Shown here: one piece after another, positions 12,492 to 25,168 of the stretch
How the letters are laid out: the number at the start of each line of letters is the position of its first letter
Position numbering within the stretch: the first letter of the stretch is position 1
NCBI GenBank assembly: GCA_963966185.1
Contig: CAWZYM010000305.1
Coordinates: 386,001-450,000 of the forward strand
DNA from: Rhabditoides inermis
Taxonomy: Eukaryota > Nematoda > Chromadorea > Rhabditida > Rhabditidae
DNA: 64,000 nucleotides
Direction of reading: 5' to 3'
Notes under the pieces: model-generated
Database searches by the model: none
The model's input: only the letters and a program-made list of their open reading frames with translations
What the model was told of the DNA's origin: nothing
Program-made: the position numbers and the translations under genes

Positions 12492-14716
12492 AAGATGGAA
12501 GTCATTGTCATTTTATGTGTGTACGTGTCTAGTTTTCTCGGATTGTATAGTTTTGTTGATTTTACAGTAAAAGATGTTTATTGAAAGTGGTTTGAAGTTT
12601 GAATGGAAGGTGGTTGAATTGCTGGCTTGTAGATAGTGGGGTGTTTGTGTTTTCAGGAAGAACTCTGGCTGGTTCTCGTCGGACGAGGGCATGTGTGGGA
12701 TGACGCGCACACAGCGCATGATCGCCTTCTTCATGGCCATGCTCGGCGCAGTGTTCTGCTTCGCCACGGTGAGAGGCGAGGCCTCAGGGGGCGGAACTTG
12801 TAACTATTACCGATAGACCAGCGAACCAGCGATTGAGTGGAACATGTGATGCGGGTATGGGGTGATTCATAATGTTTTGTTGATCCGACAAATCATTGGT
12901 CTACCTTTTTCATAATGTTGTGTTGAGCGGAGTCAGGTGAAGCGTGATGTGAAGTGATAGTCTTTTACTCTTTGTGTGTTTCGTGTCTGATGTCTGATAC
13001 GAGTGATCTCCATCATGTGATAGAGGAAGGAATTCGTGGCGCCCCGAGAAATGAGTTCACAGACTCTAGTCTGTCGATGATTGAAGGAGAGAAGTGGACA
13101 TGAGTAGAGTTTCGTTCGATTTCCGAAACGGTCATTTCCGAAAAATGACGATTTCGAAATTTCCGTTTCGGAAATAACCGAACACTTTTCGGAATTTCCG
13201 AACCGAACGACCGTCTGTTCGGCGCGCGCCGAAACGGCAATGACCGAACTCGGGTCGCGCCATTTCGGAAATTCCGAAAAACACATTTGCATGATATTGA
13301 TGAAATGTAACTCACCGATGGTTCACTCATTCTCCACTATCAACTCGTGAACACGGTCGAGTCAAGCGAAAATCCCTCCTTCCAGAAATTATTCTAATAT
13401 TTTTCGGCAATTCCGAAAAGCGCGGCCGAAAGGAACGGCCGCGCCGAACGATTCCGAAACGGTTTCCGAAACTTCGGTTCGGTCATTGCCGAACAGATCG
13501 GATTTCGGGATCGGCCATTTCGGAAATTCCGAAATCGGTCATCATTTGCCGAAATGTCGATTTTTCGGTCGTCATTTCGGCAGCCGAACGAAACTCTAGA
13601 CATGAGTGAGAGAGGCGAGAGAGGGGGTAACTGATAGGTGAGGGTGGATGCCCGGGTGTAATGTGTACTGCTGTTATTTCCCTATCACACAAGTAGTTTT
13701 TAGGAGAAATGCTGACTGACCAGCCATGAACATGCTTTTTGCTCCTAATATGAAGTTGAAGAGTTATGTGCGAATTGGTGAATAGTTGTAATTAGGAATG
13801 GAAATATAATAGGGAATGTGACGTGTATCAAAGCAACGTTCCTTCTGTGACTGGAAATGAAAGTTACGTTCATGTCCTCTGTCATCCTTGAGTTATTGTT
13901 TGTCGATTGGTGGGATTTGATCGACTGATTACGAAAAGAAATGATATGATTCACACTGCGGTATGAAAATTGGGCAGCAAGTTTTTTTCTTATCACACAG
14001 CAATATCAACTGAAAATATGCGATACTATTTTTAGTCGGCGTTCCTGCTACCTGTGCTGGTACTGCAGACTCGCAAATTTGCCGCCCTGAACACACTCGG
14101 ATCCACGCTGCTCCTGCTCAGGTAATACGGGATCACGGGTATTCCCAGTTCAGCAGTTCACCATTGACGTCTGTGGGTCCATCAAATCAAGTTTTCTATT
14201 TTTATTCTCGAGTTGTCAGCTCATTATCATGTCATAAGAGAACAGAAGAGAACATGTAATACGATACAATTATGTGCAATGGGAGTAATTGAGTAGGTAT
14301 GTTTAATACGTGCTATGCAACAACTATCGGGTGTGAGTCATGAGTGAGAGTGTGAAGGCTCTGTTTTGCTGTTTCTCAAGGGCTCTGTTGATTTGAAAGA
14401 GAGGGAGAGAGTGAGTGAGATAGAGAGAGTGAGAGAGAGAGAGAGAAAGTGGATGGCGAATTGCTTCCACATATAGAAAGAGAATAAGATGAGAGAACGC
14501 AATATAGAACTTTAATTTAAAGTGCATTTCATTATTTTCAGATTTGAGCAGTGACTTGTCTTTTTTGATAATCACTGCTTTATTATGGGTTGTTTCGCGT
14601 GACTCCCCTCTCTGACTTTTGCCATTTTATCATTTTATATATTATGAGGGAAAAGAGTGGAAGCCCGTAATGGAGTACTCTGGCCTACAGTTTATGGTGG
14701 GGTCGATGAGTTATGG

Positions 14717-14749
<33 letters not shown>

Positions 14750-17700
14750 AAGAAAGAAAGAAGGAGAGGGCGGCGGCACGCGACTGTTTCCCGCCCGCTC
14801 CCAAAGCGAGCTGAATGAATGACGAGCCTGTTGTTCCGAGGCCTCATACTGGATAACACGCACACGCACTGTTTGTGAGCACGTTCAACGAGGTCCCCTC
14901 GCCTCTCTAGCGTAGGCGGATGGATATCTAGGTCCTGGAGGGGGTGACGAGTGCCCCTTCTTTCGACCGCTTGAACCCCTGGGTATTGTTGGGTTGGGAC
15001 ATGCAACCCATATTGTTTGCTCTCTGGAATGTGAGGCGGTCGCAGTGGAGTCGTCGTGAGGAGAGGAGAGAGTGGGTCGTTGGAATGTCTAGAGGACTCG
15101 AGGGCTGCAGAAGAAAGCGGAGAAGGGAGATGTATGTATATGTGGATATGTGCGATGGGAGACGAATGGGGTCGCAGGATTGTAGGCTGGTGTTGCAGGA
15201 GACCGTGTGTGATGTGTTGTGTTTCCAGTTTCGCCTTCCTGTGGGGTCCTGCCGCGTACGCCTCCCACCTCGTGTCCCCGCAGCGCCGCCTCTGCACCGC
15301 CGCCTACATCTCCTCCCTCTTCGCCACACTATACTCGTCACTATGGGTGCGTTGATTGTTTGTTTGTTTTCTTTTTTGTTTGTTTTGTTTACATCTGGGC
15401 CGTGTGCAATATGTGTTTTATGGGTGCGAGGGTGGAGGGTGGATGGCGGCGTGTAATGTCGTAAATGTTGGAATCTGCGGAGAAGAATTGAGATACGCGA
15501 GAGCGGAGAGATGGGTGGAAAGAGTTCGGGAATGATGTGATACACGCGTGTAGCTGGAGGGCGAATGGGTGACGGACAGCGGGCAGCATGGCTTGGATGT
15601 GTAAAGTGTGTTCCTCTCGTCTCGTCTCGGTCAACTGCAATGCCGCAGCATGTGCACGTCACTATTGTTGTTGTTGTTTTTGAACGGTCTGTGCTGAGTT
15701 ACACTTGTTCTTAAGGATCTGGTCGTTTGTCTCTGGACAGTTGTTGATTGAGAGAGAGTTGGGGCGATAGGAGAGGGTTGGAATGGGGTTGTCCGTTGAA
15801 AGCAGCCCAACCCAGCCAGACTCCCACTCCTTGGCTTCTTTGATTGCGGAGTGTGGAGAGTGGAGATTAGCAATCGCAACACATAGGATGGGACTGGTAG
15901 TGTGAAGTATCGAGTGACCGTGAGGAGATATGGGAGGTGTCAAATGGCTTTACTCTTGCCTCTCGCCCGCCTGGTCAGTCGATCCCTCTCGGACAGACAC
16001 AGAGAGAGAGGGGGGAGGCCGAGTCAAAACAATGTACTATGAAAGAGGCGCAATCCTCATTCCCCCGAGGAGTCACTTCTCACAGACACCAATATAACAC
16101 ACAGACAGCGAGTGTTCTTCTTTTTTTCATCCGTTCACCCAACCATACAAGGACAGACGAAGGGATGGGATTCATATGAGACAGATGCGATGCGATGAGA
16201 AAAGCGCACATAAACATTGCGTCATTGACTGATGAAAACAGAACAGCAGACTGATTCTGTAACCTTATAAGGAACGGACTTTATACACACAAATGCAAGG
16301 TGACAAGGACAGAGTAGGCGACTAGCATACATAGTATGTTTTGACTAGTGTTGTGTGTGTGAGAGAGTGGGGGCATACAAGTACGGGAGTATGGTACACG
16401 ATTGGATTGGGAGAGAGGGTGACCCGTAGTGGCGATGGATGGATGGATGGATGGATAGTGTGGAGTGGAAAGAGTGCAGATTGGAGATGATGTGTTTGAT
16501 TTGCGCGACAGACGAGAGTGTGAAGAAGAAGCCGCAGATCACGCCAGCGTCATCATCTTGACGAACTCTTCGTAATCGATCTGAAAGACATGGATTGTTG
16601 CGAGTTGCATTGGATCCCTCGCACCTCCGACCCATTGGCCAGCAAATCATTTCCCCGACTCGCTTCCGCGATCCGTGCCTGGGCCTGCGGACATTCATTC
16701 CTCCACACCCTCTCTTCATTACTTCCCCTCGCTGCCTGCTCCTCCCTCATTTCTACTCTTCCTCGTTCACTCTCTCCCTGGTAGCGAGCTGATTTTCTCT
16801 CAGCAGCTCACTCGTCTTTGCGTGTCATGCGCATTGAGAGGAGGAGGAAGAGGAATTGGAAGATGGAGAGTGGTATCAATAAGAGAGAGGAGGGGGGACT
16901 GCGTTTGCTTTCTCACTCTGTCCGAGCCGCCAAGAAACTCGGAAGAGAATGAGAAGCGAGTTGAAAGATAAAACACGTGATGTGAGTTGAAGTGGAGGAT
17001 TTTACCGCACATTTCCCAAGAGAGACGTGCTAGTAGCTAAAGAAAGGATGAGATGCCATTTGCATGAGACACGCTATTCCACACTGGGATGTGACACGAG
17101 TTGGAGAGTGTTTGATGATGCGAATGCAGGAAGTGGGGGTGGGGTTAGGGAGAAACGTGGGATCATTGTATCATCTCTAAGACTTAGGACTGGATCGCTA
17201 GATGGAGGCACGCGACATGTCCTGTTGTCTTGCTTCTCTCCCCCATTCCGCCCGAAACGGGGTAGAAGCGGATGATACAAAATTGCTGTCTCGGGCTGCT
17301 TTTGGTGTATGGAGAGGAATGCTAATGAGTGTGTCTCTTCCCCCTCCCTCGCCCTCTCCCGTCCTTCTGACTGGCGTATGTATGACGAATGCCATGCTCT
17401 GTGCCGTTCTCGTCAGTAGGTGCTATTGCAAATTAGGACATCTGGGGAATGCGCCTTTTACACAGAATCGAGTATACTACGGTATACGGTCAAGAAGTGA
17501 CGCGATAGAGGGTGAGATCACTTCGAAAGACATGCGTTCTTTTCTATAGTGCTAGTAGTGTGGACATTGTGTATGCATAGGCTCTGTGTTCGCTTGAGGG
17601 TAGCTGAGATTTCGAGACAATGAATATGGAATGATGCAAAATGGCCATATTTACAAGAATAAAAGTTCACCTGTCCATCACCGTCGATATCGACCTCGTT

Positions 17701-20700
17701 GATGATCTCGTCCACCTCTTCGTCACTGAACTGCTCGCCCATGTGCGTCCTGTAGATTAACAAGATTGTTGTCTAATTGTGGGAGCAACTGACATGAAGT
17801 ATCGGAACTCGTCGGCTGTGATGTATCCGTTTCCGTCTCGGTCAAACACTCGGAAAGCTTCTCGGATCATCTCGGAATCGTTCTCCTGCAAGCAAATCAC
17901 AATTGATTTTGAGCACATTTGATCTCTATGTAGGTTCTCTCTCAATTAGCGCACGTGATGAGTTTGTTGTCCTGAGGGAATGATGTATTGAGGTGAGAGG
18001 ACTCAACTCGTGGTTTTTTCAATGATTGAAGAGTGCATGAGCCCTCTCGTTCCACCCGCGCTTACGATAACACGTTGTCTGTCCTCTCAAAAAAGAGCAG
18101 TGTCAAGAGTCTTCGACATCGCGTCAATTCACACGCTTTGCTATTTGCAGCCACTGCATGATGAGATGACGCGTGGCTATCGATGGCAATCTTCTACTGA
18201 ATTTGTCTTCACTTGCCAAGAGATTGTTTTGCCTATTCTAAGCGTGTTCGCATCATCGTCATCATGTTAATTTCACTATTTGTGTGTGATATGGGACGAC
18301 ACTAATGAGCAAAAGCGGGCAGTAGGCCGAGCAACCGACCAGTCGACAGGTACTGTCACTCAATTGCGTTCGTTGAGAAAAGAACTGATGGATTGCTAGC
18401 GTACATAGTCGAGTAATTTAGATGTCGTGAATGTTTGAATAAGAAAATGGAAGGGAATGTGAGACGTGAAGTTGTTGCGAGAGGCGAGGAAAACCAAACG
18501 ATAGATTATGCATGTGTGATAATTGAAACAGAATCGAGATGTTGAGATTCAGGCAGATTCTTTGGAAGGATTAGTTAAAATAGAGTAGAAAGAGCGAGAT
18601 ATTAGGCTCAGATCCTACATCGACACGCAACTTTGTTGTAATTTTCGTGATTAGAAGCCTTGTTAGCGCAGCGTCACTGATGCTATTCGAGAAAAGAGCA
18701 AAGCTCTCTGTTTTTATTCAAAGCGAAACCTTATGCCAATCACAGGACTTGTTATGTACAAGTAGCAGCAAAAGTTCACGAGTATATGCAAAGAGCAACG
18801 ATTGCGAATTGAAGCACCAGAGCATGTGTACATAGTAGAGTGTCCTCCCACCTTGTTCATCCTCTTCATCATCTGGCAGAACTCGGGGAAGTCGATGGTG
18901 CCGCTGCCGTCGATGTCGACCTCGTTGACCATGTCTAGCAGCTCCTGTTCTGTCGGGTTCTGTCCCAGTGACCGCATCGCCACCCCCAATTCCTTGGACG
19001 AGATGGAACCGTTGCCGTCCTGCAATACATAATATGCTTTCGTTCTTTGTTCTCCCGCCAGATTCACGTCGTCATTTTTTGTGATGCGTGGTCGGGTGCT
19101 TTGGATATTCGGTAGCGGTATGGCTTTCTTCTTCTCCGTTTCTTCTCGTATGGCTAATGGCGCATGCGTGGCTGCTTCTTTTGCTATAGAGACGGGGAGG
19201 GACGGTAAGGGTGGGTGGGGGAATGAGAATGGGTGAAATGAAGCTGGCACCATAGAGATACAGCGAGAGTCGAGTGGATCGCATTTCAATATGCTGCTGC
19301 GGCGGCGGTCGCTCGCGGCGACACGAGGTGATTAGTGGCGAATAGGCTGTGTGGCTGTGAGTGACGCCGGTTGGCCATTGCCCGCATTGGCTGTGTGCCC
19401 CCTTCCCCTGCCCACCTTGTCGAACATCCGGAACGCCTCCTTGTACTCGACCAGCTCCTCGTCGTTGATGCCCTCCAGCCCCGTCTCCACCTGCTGGTCG
19501 CTCTGGTGCTTCCACCGGTTGAACAGCGACACGCGACGTGAGTCTGTCGTCATTGCCAATAGAAGATGTCTGGAAATAAACGATCATTGGAAGAACTAGA
19601 ACGAGCACTGCGAGTACAGACGGAGAAAGAACGGCGGATAATCCGTGCGGATGCGGATGCGAATACGAAAGGGCGCGCGTTGCAGAGAAAGAGAGAGACA
19701 CAGAGGTGGTTATTGCGTATTGCCCTTCAGGTGAAGGCTATATAGGTGAGGGGAAATGAAAGGAACCTAGGTGTACATGTACATAATAGGGGTGTAATGA
19801 TCGGGGAGAAGGGAAGGGGGAGGAATGAGGCGTACTGACAAGGGCAAGGGCAGATACAGAGGAGAAGGATTGGACCGAGAGACGATGCGTCAAGAGGCGG
19901 ATAAGTGAGTGGGTACTGTATATTAGGGAGTAGTAATAGTACAAGGCGCATGCAAATCGCGTGAACAAAAACGAATGAAAGAGGAGAAATTAAGTGACGA
20001 GAGTTAGAAGCGAAATTTTCTTTATGTAAAATGTGCTCCTCTCCTGTTCACGGGATAGCAGTGTGTTTTTGTGATTTGTGAGAGTCGCACTGGTATGTTT
20101 GCGAGTAATACGAGAACGATTCAGAAGGTGATGTTGCTGGATGGATGAGAGAGGAGAAGGGGAGTGAGAGTGAGTGATTATGAAGTCACAAGTAAGTGGA
20201 AAAAGGCAGGCAGTTGTTGGTAGGGGGCGATAACACGGTTACCAATGGTGTGTTTTAGTATTAGTAGTACACGAGTGGTTGGTATGCCTTTGTGGGGCGG
20301 CGGCCGACTGGATACTTACTGGCCAGTGAGAGAGGCGGGAGGAAGGGAGAGAGGAAGAATGGGGCGGGGCCTCCTCGCCGCGCCACAAGCCTAGCACATG
20401 CCAAAGCCCCAATGATGTAGTGATTCCAACCGGAGAGAAATAGAGGGATAAATTTGGCGGGAATGTTGTGTGGATTGAATGTGGTGTGGATTAATTGATT
20501 GTGTAGAGGCGGTGTGTGTACTGATTGGTTGAGTGTGACCGAGGGAGAGTGGAACGTTAGATGTCCTCTTTCTTATCTCCTCTCCCGCTCATCTCTCTTT
20601 GATGACAGTTGTTGCTTAGTGTTGTGTGGTATTTGCGACCGTTGTGCGTGCGTTTTGTTATTTTCTAAGTGAGCAGAATGGAGCAGAAATGATCTGATTA

Positions 20701-21778
20701 AAACGGGAGATCGGGTGATTGGATCAGTGATAGGATGAGAAGGAAAGGGAGCGATAGAGAGAGGATTAGAGGGTAATGATGTTGATGACTTAGTGACGAC
20801 GATTGCGTTTCGTCTCGTTGTTTGTTCGTAGGATTGAGGTGAGAGTGTGGAGGCGTGGTTGACTAATGAGAGTTTCTTCTCACTCTTTTTCTGTTGACAG
20901 TCTGTCTGCCGGTCAGATGACTGTGGCTGGAGTGAGATGGCGCGTTAGATTCGAATGAGCGAATGAGGATAGGCTAGGCAATGTGGATGATGGAAAGGCT
21001 CGAATGTTTCTTGATGAATATTGCTTTTCTCTATGTGAAATGACACATTCCTTTTTTGTGGGCACGGTTCGTTTGAAACGAGGCGCGATACAATAATATG
21101 GGATAGGAGAGGGGAAATAATAAGAGGAAACGGGAATAGAGCAAATACAGAGAAACAGGGGATATAGACGATTAGCATTGTGTAAAATGGATAGGGGAGA
21201 GGGCCATTTGTATCTGTTCGTAATCTGTTATTTCCTTTCTGATGTGATTGTTTTCTTTTCAGCTGCAGAGCACTCTCTTCACTCTCATTGCTGCCATCTT
21301 CCAGACTGTTTCCCTTGTATGGTGAGGCATCCAGCATTTTTTTTAAGAATGAAAATGTGGTGTGAAGGTTCCCGATTGACAGAGATTTTTTCTCATCGAG
21401 TTTCGATTCTGCAATCTGCATTATATAGTGTTTGTTGATTTCTTGCAGCGAGACATTGACATCACTCGCGATTGCGTGTCTTGTATTTTATTTCGTGCTT
21501 TCGCCGTAGTTTTGTTGTGGTGACGAGATTTACGAGCAAAGTAGAAAGTCAGGGGTGATATTTATGAACTGCGATTGTAAGTTATGAGTACGGATTGTGA
21601 TTATGGGAATAAAAAGCTAACGACAGTTAGTGAAATGATTGAAATGTTTTCCTGATTACCGTACCCTTTGAGGTTCGTTCTCTCGTATGTGCCGGGAGGA
21701 GAGCGCGGTCTTCGCTGGATGGCTAGCTTCTTCACTGGATTCGTTCGCACCGGCTCCACCTCGGTCTTGCCCATCTAA
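10949..21778 (+). CDS. SFT2 domain protein, SFT2D3 type (Golgi vesicle transport)
   Basis: Four-helix SFT2/Got1-like membrane protein expected in late Golgi/endosome vesicle traffic. Eight exons: 10949-11013, 11110-11166, 11249-11344, 12657-12768, 14036-14121, 15229-15346, 21263-21321 and 21673-21778. They sum to 699 nt and give 232 residues with every phase consistent. Exons 1-3 encode a hydrophilic N-terminus rich in Ser, Gly and Lys. Exons 4-8 carry MTRTQR, then hydrophobic helices, an [13 protein letters not shown] loop and a C-terminus ending VLPI. This matches the layout I know for SFT2D3 (TRGQR...RARKFA...KVLPV). Length is near the 215 residues of human SFT2D3. Intron 3 (11345-12656) contains the ERI-1 exonuclease exon, intron 4 (12769-14035) a hAT-like MITE, and intron 6 (15347-21262) an antisense calmodulin-like gene. 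Confidence 0.85.
13105..13598. mobile_element. hAT-like nonautonomous element (MITE), 494 bp
   Basis: The ends are 14-bp perfect terminal inverted repeats, TAGAGTTTCGTTCG at 13105-13118 and its reverse complement at 13585-13598. They are flanked by an 8-bp direct repeat GACATGAG at 13097-13104 and 13599-13606. An 8-bp target duplication with TAGAG-type termini is the signature of the hAT superfamily. The interior has no transposase frame and is packed with TTCCGAAA/TTTCGGAA palindromic units. It sits in intron 4 of the SFT2D3-type gene. Confidence 0.85.
15347..21262 (+). other. 5.9 kb intron of the SFT2D3-type gene carrying a nested antisense gene
   Basis: The donor follows the TGG codon ending at 15346; the acceptor TTCTTTTCAG ends at 21262. 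The calmodulin-like gene (16539-19553, minus) lies wholly inside. The rest (15347-16500 and about 19700-21262) shows no other gene. The second part would include the promoter of the nested gene. Confidence 0.8.
16539..19553 (-). CDS. Calmodulin-like EF-hand protein (CAL family)
   Basis: Calcium sensor with four EF hands. Minus-strand exons: 19553-19416, 19019-18852, 17885-17794, 17749-17671 and 16580-16539, giving 172 residues. The loops are [36 protein letters not shown] and DIDGDGQIDYEE. All have acidic residues at positions 1, 3 and 12, so all four should bind calcium. The linker and second-half wording ([18 protein letters not shown]) resembles the nematode cal genes rather than canonical calmodulin. 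There is a divergent N-terminal extension of about 36 residues before EF hand 1. The start ATG lies 16 nt behind a TTTCCAG acceptor, suggesting a 5' UTR intron or spliced leader. The whole gene sits antisense in an intron of the SFT2D3-type gene. Which cal paralogue it is cannot be decided here. Confidence 0.9.
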
Positions 21779-22974
21779 TACCATAACCACACATTCGCGG
21801 CAGGACCCGCCGACCGACTCGCCCCTCACTCGCCCAGTCTTTTACTGTTTATTGTGATCGTGGCACAATTTTGCACAGCTAGCACCTATAACTACTCTGC
21901 ACTCGGTGTAGACTGCATACTCAAACGGGTCACTTGTGTTTATATCGAACGGTTTTATAATATTGTTAGCTTTTTGCGGTTTCGTAACAACTGGTTTGGA
22001 TTGTGATGTACTGTGAAATGAAACGAGATAAAGTGATTCTAGCACGCGATTAAATTGAAATAGAATGAAAGGGCGTGTTTGATGGACGCGACAAAAGGAG
22101 AGGGAGGACAGAGGAGATATGACATGCCAAGATGGAGTAGTGTCAGGATGATGTGTGGAATGGACGAGTGGCTGAGTGAGGACTGCCGGTTGGAGTGTGT
22201 TATGGCAAGTGCCTGCGCTCTCATCCAATACACTCGGAACACATGCACTCAACAGTACACATGAGACGGCAGAAACGACGTGCAGGAATGGAAAAGGAAG
22301 TGAACAAGTAGTCTACAAGATACGTAATTGTTTTCAATGGTTTTTAAGAACACGTGATATCACATAAATACAATAGATGTAAGAGTAGACAAAAGTACAG
22401 TGTGAGTGAGTGAGAAAAGAGAGAGATAAACTAACTAGCACGTGCCAAACGCGGATCTGACCTAGATCTATCAGAAGCTTCTTGTTGTATATACGTGTAG
22501 GCTGTTGTTTGTTTGTTTGCTTATTGATACTGTCTATAGGTTTTAATACCTTGTTTACCCAAAAATACCTAATAAATACCCAAAAATTATACCCAAAAAT
22601 ACCTAAATTTTGTTTGTTTGTTTGTTTTCTTCCTAATTTCTCATACATTAGAGAGGGCGCGCAGCGCCCTCTCTCTTGGGTTAAAATAAGGCTCGCGCCA
22701 GAATTTTCAAGTAGCGATATCCAAAGGACATGTTAGCAACAATGTGAAGTCTTCCAATTTATGTTAGTTAGATTCGCACGGTTCCATAGGGCAGATCACT
22801 AATTGACGGCATCTTTGTATCTTTTCTCCGAAAGAAGTTATGAGCGATCTCGCACTCGCACTAGGCGAAAGGCCAGCGTGTGGGTGGGTGTCGTTTCCAG
22901 TCACGCTAGCTGATAGCTAGCCCTCTGCTGGCGGGCGAGCGCGAGAGCACGCGAGAGAGCACGCTGTTTGGAGA
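21779..22974. other. Intergenic region after the SFT2D3-type gene
   Basis: 3' UTR and spacer. It includes repeated CCCAAAAATACC units near 22557-22610 and a short perfect hairpin at 22651-22673. No gene seen. Confidence 0.6.
22651..22673. repeat. Perfect short hairpin
   Basis: GAGAGGGCGC and GCGCCCTCTC form a 10-bp perfect inverted repeat around a 3-nt loop. It is GC-rich inside AT-rich spacer DNA. Function unknown; it could be a transposon end or a structured RNA. Confidence 0.6.
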
Positions 22975-25045
22975 GAGACAGATGTACTTTGGTGGCTGCG
23001 ATCAGTAGGAATTTAGTAAGGGGAGAGAGAAAGAGAGAACGAGAGAACGAGAGAACGAGAGAACGAGAGAACGAGAGAACGAGAGAACGATATAACGAGA
23101 GAAAAGGAGAAAAAGAGAGGAGGGAAGGAGGGAAGGAGAGACGGAGAGAACGAGAGAACGAGAGAACGAGAGAAGGATAGAAAGAGAGAACGAGAGAACC
23201 AGAGAAAGAGAGAAAGATATAAAAAGAGAACGAGAGAGCTAGAGAACGAGAGAAAGAGAGAAAGGGAGAAGGAGGGAAGGAGGGATGGAGAGAAGAAGAG
23301 AAGGATAGAAAGAGAGAACGAGAGAACTAGAGAACGAAAGAAAGAGAGAAAGAGATAAAGAGAGAACGAGAGAAAGCGAGAACGATATAACGAGAGAATT
23401 AGAGAACGAGAGAAAGAGAGAATGGGAGGAGGAGGGAAGGAGGGAAGGAGAGAAAGAGAGAAAGAGAGAACGAGAAAACGAGAAAACGAGAGAAAGAGAA
23501 AACGAGAGAAAGAGAGAACGATATAACGAGAGAGCTAGAGAACGAGAGAAAGAGAGAAAGGGAGAAGGAGGGAAGGAGGGATGGAGAGAAGAAGAGAAGG
23601 AGAGAAGGAGAGAACTAGAGAAAAAAGAGAAAGAGAGAAATAGAGAAAGAGAGAAAGAGAGAAAGAGAGAAAGAGAGAAAGAGAGAAAGAGAGAAAGAGA
23701 GAAAGAGAGAGAGAGAGAGAAAGAGAGAAAGAGATAATGAGAGAACGAGAGAAAGAGAAACCGATAGAAAGAGAAAACGAGTGAAAGAGAGAACGATATA
23801 ACGAGAGAACTAGAGAACGAGAGAAAGAGAGAAAGTGAGAAGGCGGGAAGGAGGGAAGGAAAGAAGGAGAGAACGAGACAACGAGAGAACGAGACAACGA
23901 GACAACGAGACAACGAGAGAACGAGAGAACGAGAAAACGAGAGCACGAGAGAACGAGAAAAAGAGAGAACGATATAACGATATAACGAGAGAAATAGAGA
24001 ACGAGAGAAAGAGAGAAAGAGAGAAGGAGAGAAGGAGGGAAGAAGAGAAGGAGAGACGGAGAGAACGAGAGAACGAGAGAACGAGAGAACGAGAGAAGGA
24101 TAGAAAGAGAGAACGAGATAAAGAGAGAACGAGAGAACGAGAGAACGAGAGAACGAGAAAACAAGAGAAAGAGAGAACAAGAGAAAGAGAGAACGAAAGA
24201 AAGAGAGAACGATATAACTAGAGAACGAGAGAACGAGAGAAAGAGAGAAGGAGGGTGGTAGGAGGGAAGGAGGGAAGAAGAGAAGGAGAGACGGAGAGAC
24301 GGAGAAAACGAGAGAACGAGAGAACGAGAAACGAGAGAACGAGAGAACGAGAAACGAGAGAACGAGAGAACGAGAGAACGAGAGAAAGAGAGAAAGAGAG
24401 AAAGAGAGAAAGAGAGAACGAGAGAAAGAGAGAACTGGAGAACTAGAGAAAAAGAGAAAGGGAGAAGGAGGGAAGGAGGGAAGGAGAGAAGAAGAGAAGG
24501 AGACACGCGAGAACGAGAGAACGAGAGAACGAGAGAACGAGAGAACGAGAGAACGAGAGAAAGAGAAAACGAAATAACGAGAGAACTAGATAACGAGAGA
24601 ACGAGAGAAAGAGAGAAAGGGAGAAGGGGGGAAGGAGGGAAGGAGAGACGGAGAGACGGAGAGAACGAGAGAACGAGAGAACGAGAGAACGAGAGAAAGA
24701 GAGAACGAGAGAAAGAGAGAAAAGAGAGAAAAGAGAGAACGAGAGAAAGAGAGAAAAGAGAGAAAGGGAGAAAGAGAGAACGAGAGAACGAGAGAACTAG
24801 AGAACGAGAGAAAGAGAGAAAGGGATAACGAGAGAACGAGAGAAAGAGAGAACGAGAGAAAGAGAGAACGAGAGAAAGAGAGAAGGAAAGAAGGAGGGAA
24901 GGAGGGAAGGAGGGAAGGAGAGGAGGAGAGGAGGAGAGAAGGGGAGAAGGAGAGAAGGAGGGAAGGAATGGGAGGAGAGAAGGAGGAAAGGAGAGGAGGA
25001 GAGAAGGAAAGAAGGAGAGAAGGAGGGAAGGAATGGAAGGAGAGA
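22975..25045. repeat. 2.1 kb purine-only minisatellite, GAGAGAAC type
   Basis: About 2 kb in which the + strand is almost all purine. It is built from 8-nt GAGAGAAC units mixed with GAGAGAAA and GAAGGAGG variants, plus longer reiterated blocks such as the segment ending GAGAGAACGATATAACGAGAG. It has long open frames on both strands reading Ser/Leu/Phe or Arg/Glu/Lys. These are artefacts of the repeat rather than genes. Confidence 0.92.
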
Positions 25046-25168
25046 ACGAGAGAACGAGAAAATATCGAAAAAATTTGAAATGAAATTGATGAAATAATGA
25101 GAGAAGAACATGTTACATGTATGAAGACGAGAGAGAAAATTTCTATGAAATTCAACAAAAGGACATAT

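Noticed and set aside
23239..24506. Open frames of up to 323 residues reading Ser/Leu/Phe on the minus strand
   Set aside because: Frame artefacts of the GAGAGAAC minisatellite; open on both strands, no splice or domain signal.
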